DNA of 64,000 nt from Massilia sp. CFBP 13721 (GTDB lineage: Bacteria; Pseudomonadota; Gammaproteobacteria; Burkholderiales; Burkholderiaceae_D): the NCBI RefSeq assembly GCF_014842025.1, contig NZ_JACYUY010000009.1:86938-150937 (forward strand), given 5' to 3'. Both the position numbers and the translations under genes were made by a program. The notes under the pieces were generated by a model. It was not told the DNA's origin and searched no databases. It worked only from the letters and a program-made list of their open reading frames with translations. This document shows, one piece after another, positions 52,223 through 59,380 of the stretch. The first letter of the stretch is position 1, and each line of letters begins with the position of its first letter.

Positions 52223-52289
52223 TATCAAAAACTCCGACTAGATGGAACGTATTCCAGTTGTTTGAATTGGCGGGATGTCCGGCATCCGC

Positions 52290-52547
52290 CTACGCCTGCT
52301 CGACCAGGTCGTGCAACCTGGCGGTGTACGCTTCGATCCATTCGTTGATGGTCGAAAACGACATCAGCTCGCGCGTTTCGAGGGCGACGTCCACCTTCTC
52401 TTCGACGCGGATCTGCAATCCGATCACCGTCAGCGACGACACGCCGAGCGTGTAGTAGTCGTCGTCGAGTCCGATACTCCTGAAACTTTCGCTCTCCTTG
52501 AACAGCGATACGATCAGTTCCTTCACCTCTGCTGCGTTCATGCTCAC
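52290..52547 (-). CDS. free-standing peptidyl carrier protein
   Basis: An 85-aa acidic carrier protein with LGVSSL, the phosphopantetheine serine being Ser38 of the 85-residue form; a second start at Asn-preceding Met3 is possible. It lies 7 bp after the stand-alone A domain and about 67 bp before the halogenase. It is probably the platform on which the aminoacyl group is held during chlorination, like CytC2 or the T domain of SyrB1. Confidence 0.93.
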   Translation of the reverse strand: MSMNAAEVKELIVSLFKESESFRSIGLDDDYYTLGVSSLTVIGLQIRVEEKVDVALETRELMSFSTINEWIEAYTARLHDLVEQA

Positions 52548-52554
52548 CTCCGAG

Positions 52555-54069
52555 TTAAGCCGCTGTGGAAAATAGCTTCTTGCTGTCGATCTTGCCGTTC
52601 TTGTTGATAGGCAAAGCCGTTCCGACCGCTATCTGGTCAGGAATCATGTAGGGCGGGACCGTGCCGCGTAGCTGCTTGCGCACCGACCTGGCATCCAGCC
52701 CCTGCCCCTCGTTCACTTGCAGGTAGGCCACCAGCAACTGGTCGCCTCCGTCCTGTTTCTGGCAGCTCACCACCGCCTCGCGCACGCCGGCCAGCGCCAG
52801 CAGGTTCGAGCGGACTTCGCCCAGCGATATGCGGTAGCCCCTGAGCTTGATTTCGTTGTCCTGGCGGCCGAGGAATTCGACCTGGCCGTCTTCGTTCATG
52901 CGCACCAGGTCGCCGGTGCGGTAGATCAGCCCGGCGGCCAGTGCGGGATCGCGAAAGAACGCCCCGCCGCGCCCGCCGCTGTTCAGGTAGCCAAGCGCCA
53001 CCCCCTGCCCGGCCGTGTACAGTTCGCCGGTCGCGCCGGCCGCCACCGGGCGCCGCTCGGGGTCGAGGATGAAGACCTCGGTGCCGCTGACCGGGCGCCC
53101 GATCGGCACCGTCGCACCGGGCGGGTTGGCGCGGGTCATCACGTGGCAGCAGGTAAACGTGGTGTTTTCGGTCGGCCCATAGCCGTTGACCAGGGTGATG
53201 CCCTCGATCCCGTCGAGCACCTTGCGCACCGCCGCCGGGCGCAGCACGTCGCCGCCGGCCAGCAATACCTTGAGCGGGCGCAGGGCGTCCAGGCAGCTCT
53301 CGGCGAACAGGTGGAACACGGCCGCGGTGAGCCAGGCGATGGTGACCCCGTGCTCGACGATATGGCGCCGGAACAGGTTCGGATCGAGCACCGCCCCGGT
53401 GTACAGCACCAGCGTCGCGCCGTTGAGCAGGGCGCCCCAGATCTCCAGGGTCGAGGCGTCGAAGCTGGGCGTCGAACACTGCAGGATGGCGTCGGCCGGT
53501 GCGATGGCGATGTAATTGGTGTCGATCACCAGCCGCGTCACGCCGCGGTGCGGCACGACGACACCCTTGGGTTCCGACGTGGTGCCCGAGGTGAACATGA
53601 TGTAGGCCGGGGCGTCCGCATCCACTTCCGCATCCACTTCGCGCGCCGCGCGCAGCGGGACCGGGGCCGCGGCCAGCTCTTGCGCCTGGAAGCGCAAGGT
53701 CTTCCTGAAGGCGCCGGACAGCGCGCGGCAGTCGCGGTCGGTGATGACCAGGTCGACCCCGGCGGCGTCGAGGCAAAACATGGCGCGCGCCGGCGGCGTG
53801 TTCGGCTCGAGCGGGAGGTAGGCGGCGCCGCATTTCAGGATCGCCAGCATGCCGATGAACATTTCGGGTGCGCGGTCCATGATCAGGGCGACCGTGGCGC
53901 CGGCGCCCACGCCGGCGTCTTCCAGGCGCCCCGCCAGCGTTTGCGACAAGCGGTCGAGTTCGGCGTAGCTGAAGCGCGCCGCGCCCCAGGTCAGCGCGAC
54001 GGCGTCCGGACTGGCCGCCGCGCGGCGCCGGAACAGCTCATGAATAGTGACTGTGGAATTCGCGTGCAT
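52555..54069 (-). CDS. free-standing amino acid adenylation domain
   Basis: A 504-aa A domain without carrier or condensation domain. All core motifs are present: FTSGTTSEPKG (A3), FDASTLEIWGALLNGA (A4), NGYGPTENTT (A5), YRTGDLVR (A7), GRQDNEIKLRG (A8) and NKNGKIDSKK (A10 Lys). The code read by eye, DALWLGGTFK, is close to published valine codes (DAFWIGGTFK type). It should load the adjacent carrier protein with Val or a similar aliphatic amino acid for chlorination, as CytC1 does with CytC2. The gene starts inside the end of the acyltransferase gene (32-bp overlap), so the two are coupled. Confidence 0.92.
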   Translation of the reverse strand: MHANSTVTIHELFRRRAAASPDAVALTWGAARFSYAELDRLSQTLAGRLEDAGVGAGATVALIMDRAPEMFIGMLAILKCGAAYLPLEPNTPPARAMFCLDAAGVDLVITDRDCRALSGAFRKTLRFQAQELAAAPVPLRAAREVDAEVDADAPAYIMFTSGTTSEPKGVVVPHRGVTRLVIDTNYIAIAPADAILQCSTPSFDASTLEIWGALLNGATLVLYTGAVLDPNLFRRHIVEHGVTIAWLTAAVFHLFAESCLDALRPLKVLLAGGDVLRPAAVRKVLDGIEGITLVNGYGPTENTTFTCCHVMTRANPPGATVPIGRPVSGTEVFILDPERRPVAAGATGELYTAGQGVALGYLNSGGRGGAFFRDPALAAGLIYRTGDLVRMNEDGQVEFLGRQDNEIKLRGYRISLGEVRSNLLALAGVREAVVSCQKQDGGDQLLVAYLQVNEGQGLDARSVRKQLRGTVPPYMIPDQIAVGTALPINKNGKIDSKKLFSTAA

Positions 54070-54895
54070 GGCTGTGCTCCAGAATGTGGTTCCAGATGGC
54101 GATCAGGGTGCCCGAATCGGGCGTCAGCACGCCGTAGTGATCGGCGTCCGGATCGACGAAGATGCTGCTGTTGCGGATGTGGCCGCGGATCTTTTCCGAA
54201 CTGGCGACGTTGACCTGGACGTCGCGCCCGCCGGCCATCAGCAGGGTCGGGTGGAACACTTCGGCCGCCAGCTGCTGGTAATCGGTGGCCTTGTAGGCCA
54301 GGTAGTTGCTGGCATAGCGCTTCAGGTAGCGCACGTCGCCGAAGGGCTGGTCGAGGCCGGCCGGACGCGGCAGGTTGGCGTCGTAGCGTTCGCTCTGGAT
54401 CTTTTCGAACACCAGCTGGGCGCGCTCGTCGCTGCTGGCCGCGAGCGTCAGCAGCACGTCCATGTCGGCCGCGAACTGGGTGACGCAGTCCTTTTCGCCG
54501 AGCATGGTGTACTCGCCGTGCGCCAGCACCAGCTGGCTGAAGCGGTTCGGTTCCTGGTTGATGGCCGCCAGCGCCACGCCGGCGCCGGAGCAGTAGCCCA
54601 CCAGGATCGCCTCCTTGATCTTCAGGGTGTCGATGACGGCGATCAGGTCGGCCACGTGCTGGTCGATCGAAAACTCGGCGGCGCCGCAGGCACGGTCCGA
54701 ATTTTCCAGCACCGAGCGGCTTTCCCAGGTGCAGACGTTGTAATGCGTCTTGAAGAAATCGAAAAACGGGGTGGCGATGGCGACGTCCAGGCCGAACGGA
54801 ATGACCAGCACGATCCACGGTTTCCTGAGATCGCTGACGGCATAGCCATACCGTAGTTCGATGTTATCGGACGTCGTCAGTGAGCTGGTTTTCAT
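54038..54895 (-). CDS. SyrC/CmaE-like aminoacyl transferase (alpha/beta hydrolase, Cys nucleophile)
   Basis: A 285-aa alpha/beta hydrolase whose nucleophile elbow is GYCSGAG, placing Cys102 where Ser is normal. The acid is Asp225 (GGRDV) and the base His253 (DADHYG). SyrC and CmaE use such a Cys to move aminoacyl groups between carrier proteins. As the first gene of unit C, followed by the A domain, carrier and halogenase, it probably takes the chlorinated residue from the small carrier to an NRPS carrier that lacks a working A domain. The best candidate acceptor in the window is the T domain at about 2000-2070. A hydrolytic role cannot be excluded. Confidence 0.87.
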   Translation of the reverse strand: MKTSSLTTSDNIELRYGYAVSDLRKPWIVLVIPFGLDVAIATPFFDFFKTHYNVCTWESRSVLENSDRACGAAEFSIDQHVADLIAVIDTLKIKEAILVGYCSGAGVALAAINQEPNRFSQLVLAHGEYTMLGEKDCVTQFAADMDVLLTLAASSDERAQLVFEKIQSERYDANLPRPAGLDQPFGDVRYLKRYASNYLAYKATDYQQLAAEVFHPTLLMAGGRDVQVNVASSEKIRGHIRNSSIFVDPDADHYGVLTPDSGTLIAIWNHILEHSHAREFHSHYS

Positions 54896-55211
54896 AAGGC
54901 GTTTCGCTTTGGCAGAATTTGTCTGGACCCGCGCCCCGGAAGCGGTCGGCGCGGAAGTGTTTTTTGGGTGCTGCGCTGGTACGTCGATGCGGTGTTGCTC
55001 TCTGGCGGCCTGCCCTTTTTTTCGCTTCGGACAACAGATGCCGCCTAGAAAAGGTAATCAAAAGTTATTACGAAGTTGTTACGTTTTAGAATTAATTTCG
55101 GCCATCAAAAACCCTGTCGCATGGCCGCGCAGCCGGGAAAAGCGGGCTGCACGGGGCCCTCCGCGCGCCGTGCGCGGACGGTCCCTGCGAGTAAACGAAA
55201 GACTGTGCCGG
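54896..55211. other. 316-bp intergenic region upstream of unit C
   Basis: It holds the unit C promoter box (55051-55083) and, closer to 55211, GC-rich imperfect inverted repeats (GCAGCC...GGCTGC near 55128-55151) that could end unit D but lack a T-run. A 65-codon open frame in it overlaps the acyltransferase gene, has very basic composition and no RBS; I do not believe it. Confidence 0.6.
55051..55083 (-). promoter_or_regulatory. direct-repeat promoter of unit C (chlorination cassette)
   Basis: Reading leftwards from 55083, CGTAAC-AACTT-CGTAAT is followed by TACCTT at 55056-55051, 27 bp from the repeat start. This is the weakest -10 of the four (3 of 6 to TATAAT), so it may depend most on the activator. 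The leader to the acyltransferase ATG is about 150 nt. Confidence 0.68.
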
Positions 55212-56582
55212 CTACAGCGTGGCGCGGTTCAGCTTGAGCGGGAATTGCAGGCTCGGCATGGTCCAGTCGCCGCTGATCTGGCTGTCCGACACCCTGCCCC
55301 TGAATTCGGCCGCGATGCCCCTGACCTTCAGGCTCAGCGCGCCATCCTTCATCGTCACCTCCGATACGGGCAGGCCGAACAGCTGGCGGTTGGGGATGTC
55401 CTGCAGCGCGATCAGTTCGCCCTTGTCGTTGAGCTTGAAGCGCAGGATCATGTAGGTATTCGCGGTCTTGCCCTCCCACTTGCCCACCAGCTTTCCGGCC
55501 AGGTCGGCGGGCACCCGCACCGCTTCCGGCACGTACTCGGCGCGCGCCATGGTCAGGTCGTTGCCCTGCCCGCCGGCAGAGAAGCGCCCGCTGATCGCAT
55601 CCGGCGCCAGGGTGCCGCTGAAGGCGGCGCCGACGCCGTCGACGCGGATCCTGAGCTTGTCGCCGTCGAGCGTCACGGCGCTGACCGGAATGCCGTTGCG
55701 GCCTTCGTGCGGGCTGTCCATGGTCGCGACCAGGTTGCCGGCCTTGTTTTCCTTGAAGCGGAACGCGATCCCGATGCCGCTGCCGAACTTGCCGTACCAG
55801 TTGCCCTCGAGCCGGTCGCGCGTGGTCTTGTCGACCACCAGGCCGGCCGCCTCGAACTTGCCCTTGCTGAAGGTGAGCGGCGCGGCGCCGCCCTGGGTCC
55901 ATTTGCCCACCAGCTGGCCGCCTTCGAGCTTGCCGGCAAAGCTCATCAGCGGACGCAGCACCTTCACCTGCACGGTGCCGTCCTTGATCGACACGCTTTC
56001 GGCGGGGATGCCGAAGGCCGACTGGTCGGGGCTGTCGACGGTGGCGCTCATGCCGCTGCCGGCCTGGGCGTCGGCCTTGAAGTTGAGCACCAGGTTGATC
56101 TTGCGCTCGCTCTGGGGAATGCTGAGCACGCCATGCCAGGGACCGTTCAATTGCGCCACGACCGGCGCCGCAATCCTTTGCGCGACGAAGGGCTTGAGCG
56201 CCAGGTCGAAGGCGGCGCCGTTCTGCTTCCACTTGCCGCTCATCCTGCCGTTCCTGAGCACGCCTTCGTAGCGGCCGTTGACTTCGTCGACGACGAACAC
56301 GACCTTCTCGCCGGCCTGGCTGACGGCGCTCACGGCCACGTTTTGCAGGTTGGCTTCGGCCGGCGCGTTCAGTACCGCGACCAGCTTGTTCTGGGGGTTG
56401 CGGCTGACGATGAACTGGATATCGAGCCGGGTAGCAGGATTGATGACCAGGTTGCCTTCCCAGGTGCCCGGCAGCGCGTCGGCCGCGGGCGCCGCGCCCT
56501 GGGCGATGGTGCCGGACAGCGCCATGGTGAAGGCGCAGACGAATGCCCGGTAGCTTGGCCAGGCGCGGTGAGGCAGGTACAT
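55212..56582 (-). CDS. secreted protein of four tandem ~105-residue beta-rich repeats
   Basis: A 456-aa protein with a signal peptide (AFVCAFTMALSGTIAQGAA). Four repeats follow, starting at LPGTWEGNLV, LNGPWHGVLS, LEGNWYGKFG and LVGKWEGKTA. Each runs through L..V/I...F......L.A..DSP/N, then G(I/L)P.s.V, G..F.G and I.G.W. Similar units occur as N-terminal modules of some secreted hydrolases; here they stand alone without a catalytic domain. It is the last gene of unit D (GGAG RBS) next to MbtH and exporter genes, so a periplasmic role in binding the product or in self-protection is conceivable but unproven. Confidence 0.88.
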   Translation of the reverse strand: MYLPHRAWPSYRAFVCAFTMALSGTIAQGAAPAADALPGTWEGNLVINPATRLDIQFIVSRNPQNKLVAVLNAPAEANLQNVAVSAVSQAGEKVVFVVDEVNGRYEGVLRNGRMSGKWKQNGAAFDLALKPFVAQRIAAPVVAQLNGPWHGVLSIPQSERKINLVLNFKADAQAGSGMSATVDSPDQSAFGIPAESVSIKDGTVQVKVLRPLMSFAGKLEGGQLVGKWTQGGAAPLTFSKGKFEAAGLVVDKTTRDRLEGNWYGKFGSGIGIAFRFKENKAGNLVATMDSPHEGRNGIPVSAVTLDGDKLRIRVDGVGAAFSGTLAPDAISGRFSAGGQGNDLTMARAEYVPEAVRVPADLAGKLVGKWEGKTANTYMILRFKLNDKGELIALQDIPNRQLFGLPVSEVTMKDGALSLKVRGIAAEFRGRVSDSQISGDWTMPSLQFPLKLNRATL

Positions 56583-56695
56583 GGTGACTTCTCCATCTTG
56601 TTATCGAAACTGCATACGGGGTGCGCTGGAGCCGGGACCGACGGCCGCGGGCGCTGCCGGCGGTCGTCGGTGCATGCTCCGGCGCGGCGCGGTGC

Positions 56696-57004
56696 TCAGG
56701 CCGGTTCCACGACCTTCAGGCAACCGAAACCGGTCAGCGTGGCCAGCGCGATCGTGGCGCTGCAGGCGACCGGCTGGTAATCGAGCGTCAGCGAACCGCT
56801 CAGCTCGTACTCGCCGGCGGCCTCGTCGAGTTCCCGGACCGGCTGGTCGAGCTGGACCGCCAGCTCGGTGCCGCCCTGGGTACCGGTGAACTTGACCAGC
56901 ACCACGCCGCGTGCGAGCGCCGCGCGCAGTTCGGCGCTGCTCTTGTAACGGATCAGCGAAAGGGGATGCTGGGCCTGCGAGAGTTTTTCAACCAGTGGGC
57001 TCAC
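56696..57004 (-). CDS. 102-aa protein of unknown function
   Basis: It starts at GTG 57004 with an excellent RBS (GAGGAGAG) that overlaps the MbtH stop region, so it is co-translated with MbtH. The sequence is soluble-looking, with an N-terminal helix (SPLVEKLSQAQ), a beta-rich middle (VVLVKFTGTQGGTELAVQL, YELSGSLTL) and no Cys pairs or membrane segment. I do not recognise a family. The middle segment reads like a small ligand- or partner-binding beta fold. Confidence 0.82.
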   Translation of the reverse strand: MSPLVEKLSQAQHPLSLIRYKSSAELRAALARGVVLVKFTGTQGGTELAVQLDQPVRELDEAAGEYELSGSLTLDYQPVACSATIALATLTGFGCLKVVEPA

Positions 57005-57014
57005 GGTGCTCTCC

Positions 57015-57233
57015 TCAGTGTCCGGCCTGGGCCATCTGTTTTTGCAGGCTGAGCGGGCGCATGTCGGTCCACACGGTATCGATGTGGTCGAGGCATTCCT
57101 GCTTCAGGCCGAACTTGCCTTCGTCGAACCAGCCGAGCGCGTTCTCGCGTTCCTTTGGCCAGATCGAGTACTGCTTCTCGTGGTTCAGCACGACTTTGTA
57201 GATGGTCTTGTCTTCTTCGTCGAAACTCGACAT
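57015..57233 (-). CDS. MbtH-like protein
   Basis: A 72-aa protein with the family hallmarks: NHEKQYSIWP, a Gly-Trp (ALGWFDEGKFG), CLDHID and WTDMRPLSLQ. MbtH-like proteins bind adenylation domains and are often needed for their folding or activity. This one should serve the A domains of units A and C although it is carried on the export operon D. Strong RBS AAGGAG upstream. Confidence 0.97.
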   Translation of the reverse strand: MSSFDEEDKTIYKVVLNHEKQYSIWPKERENALGWFDEGKFGLKQECLDHIDTVWTDMRPLSLQKQMAQAGH

Positions 57234-57303
57234 GGTAGTTCTCCTTGAAACGTCGTTGAGGTGGGTTAAAAAGCGTGGCGGCAGCCGCGCCGCCGGCGCC
57301 GGT

Positions 57304-58518
57304 TCAGTCGCGGAAGATCACGCCTTCGCGCCGGAACCAGGCGATCGAAAAGGCCAGCGCCGCGGCGCCGATCACGATGGTGGTCCCGAAGATCGATCCG
57401 ATCATCAGGTAGTTGCTCAGGCTTCCCTTGATCAGCTCGCGGATCACCAGGCCCACGTTCGAGACCGGAATCATCGACCAGAACCAGGTCAGGCCGACAC
57501 CGGGCACGAAGATGGCCGTGGCCAGCACCACCACCAGCAAATTGGCGATGCTGCTGAACGAATTGGCTTCGCGGTAGCTGCGGGCATACACCGAAATGGC
57601 GAGCAGGACCGCCGAGAACACGGCCGTCACCGGCACCAGCATCAGCCACACCAGCAGCATGTCGCCGACCCCGATTTGGGACAGCACGGTCTTGAAGGTC
57701 TCCGAGGCCTGCATGCCTTCCACCACCAGCCAGCTGGCCAGGCTGACCATGCTGATGGTCGAATACAGCAGGCCGAGCACGAACACCACCAGGAATTTCC
57801 CCAGCAGGATGAAGGTCCGCGCCACCGGCATCATCACCAGGATTTCCATCGTGCCCTTCTCGCGTTCGCCCGTCGCCAGTTCCACCGCGGTGAAGGCGCA
57901 GCCCATGAAGCAGATGATGAACAGGGGGTACGCGATGATCGTGCCAAGGTTATGGCCGATGCGCTCCTGGTCGGTGGCGATGTTGCGCACCTCGAAGGTG
58001 AGCGGCGTGAGCAGGGAGTTGCGCGCCGCTTCGCTGGCGCTGCCGAGGAAGGCCAGGCGCCAGTCGCGCTGCTTCTCGCTGAAGGCGGCCAGCGGCGCGG
58101 TGCCGCGCTCCTTGACCAGGGCGTGGCTCGGGGCCGACTGGTAGTAGACGAAGGAGACGCCGAGCTGGCCGCCGCTGCCCAGCTGGCGGCGCGCGTCGGC
58201 CGGAATCTTGACGGCGAAGCGGATCGTCTTGTCGCGGATGGCCTGGTCGATCTTCGCTTCCGGGACGTCGACCCGGCGCAGGCTGCTGTCGTCGGCGTAC
58301 AGCTTTGCCAGCTCGGGCAGGTGGGCGGCGCCGACGATGGTATAAGTCAGCTCGGTCTTGTCCAGCTGCTCGCTGTTCTTTTCGGCGAACTGCAGGAAGA
58401 AATGGCCCAGCAGCGGAATCAGGAAGCACGGCATGACGAACATGCGCACGATGTTGCGGCGGTCGCGCAGGGTTTCGCGCAAGTCCTTCCAGAAAATGGC
58501 GGCGATTGTATTCATCAT
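57304..58518 (-). CDS. ABC-2 type (NatB-like) transporter permease
   Basis: A 404-aa membrane protein. It has one N-terminal TM segment (MPCFLIPLLGHFFLQFA) and a periplasmic domain of about 150 residues. Five or six further TM segments follow, including GEREKGTMEILVMMP, the usual coupling motif of ABC-2 permeases. The layout matches NatB-type exporters. The ATG at 58518 overlaps the ATPase stop (ATGA). With the ATPase it forms a second export or resistance system in the cluster. Confidence 0.93.
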   Translation of the reverse strand: MMNTIAAIFWKDLRETLRDRRNIVRMFVMPCFLIPLLGHFFLQFAEKNSEQLDKTELTYTIVGAAHLPELAKLYADDSSLRRVDVPEAKIDQAIRDKTIRFAVKIPADARRQLGSGGQLGVSFVYYQSAPSHALVKERGTAPLAAFSEKQRDWRLAFLGSASEAARNSLLTPLTFEVRNIATDQERIGHNLGTIIAYPLFIICFMGCAFTAVELATGEREKGTMEILVMMPVARTFILLGKFLVVFVLGLLYSTISMVSLASWLVVEGMQASETFKTVLSQIGVGDMLLVWLMLVPVTAVFSAVLLAISVYARSYREANSFSSIANLLVVVLATAIFVPGVGLTWFWSMIPVSNVGLVIRELIKGSLSNYLMIGSIFGTTIVIGAAALAFSIAWFRREGVIFRD

Positions 58519-59357
58519 GCTTCGACGACCTCCAGTGCTTGCGCATGCGCGAACACGTTCGCGTGCGCCTTGGCGGGCGCGCTGCGTTCGCCCGTGATCG
58601 ACAGATAGGCGTCGTCCAGGTGCATGCAGCCGGTCTGCGCCTTCATCTGCGCCGGCGTGCCGTGGAAGCGCACCAGTCCCTTGTGGATGAGCAGCACCTG
58701 GTCGCACAGCTTTTCGACCTCGTGCATGTGGTGGGTGGAAAAGATCACCGACTTGTGCGCCTGGCGGCAGCGCTCGATGTGGTTCAGCACGATCTGCGCG
58801 GTGGGCACGTCCAGGCCGGTGGTGGGCTCGTCGAAAATGATGAAGTCCGGCGAGTGCACCAGGCTGCGGGCGATCGACACGCGCTGCTTCATCCCGGCCG
58901 ACAGGGTGCCGATGCGGCGGTGCGCGAACTCGCCGATTTCCAGTTCGTCGAACAGCGCGCCGATCCGCGCCTCGAGCGCGGCGCCGGACAGGCCATACAT
59001 GCGGCCGCAAAAGCGCAGCAGCTCGTGCGCGTCGAGGTTGTTGTACAGGCCCGTGGTGCCGGACAAGAAGCCGACGCGCTTGCGCACTTCGTTGGCATCG
59101 CGCACGCTGTCGAAGCCGGCCAGCTTCACCGACCCCGCGCTCGGCTTGAGCGAGGTGCCGAGGATGCGCATCAGCGTGGTCTTGCCGGCGCCGTTGGCGC
59201 CCAGCAGGCCGAGGATGGTTCCCTGCGGTACGCTGAAGTCGACCTTGCGCAAGGCATGGAACTGGCTGCCCTCCTCGCGCGGGTCGAGCGGTCCGGGGGT
59301 CTTTTTCTTGCTGTGTTTCAGGTCGAACGTCTTCCTGACGCCGCTGACTGCTAACAT
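58515..59357 (-). CDS. ABC transporter ATP-binding protein (NatA-like)
   Basis: A 280-aa ATPase with Walker A GANGAGKTT, signature LSAGMKQRVSIARS, Walker B FIIFDEPTTGLD and switch His STHH. A stretch of basic and Pro residues (about 14-30) is inserted after the first strand. I chose the ATG at 59357 with CGGAG upstream. It pairs with the coupled ABC-2 permease and lies 23 bp after the quinoprotein gene. Confidence 0.95.
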   Translation of the reverse strand: MLAVSGVRKTFDLKHSKKKTPGPLDPREEGSQFHALRKVDFSVPQGTILGLLGANGAGKTTLMRILGTSLKPSAGSVKLAGFDSVRDANEVRKRVGFLSGTTGLYNNLDAHELLRFCGRMYGLSGAALEARIGALFDELEIGEFAHRRIGTLSAGMKQRVSIARSLVHSPDFIIFDEPTTGLDVPTAQIVLNHIERCRQAHKSVIFSTHHMHEVEKLCDQVLLIHKGLVRFHGTPAQMKAQTGCMHLDDAYLSITGERSAPAKAHANVFAHAQALEVVEA

Positions 59358-59380
59358 GATCGCTCCGTGGTGGTTGAAGA

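Noticed and set aside
54864..55061. A 65-codon open frame in the unit C leader.
   Set aside because: It overlaps the acyltransferase start and the promoter box region, is extremely basic and has no RBS.
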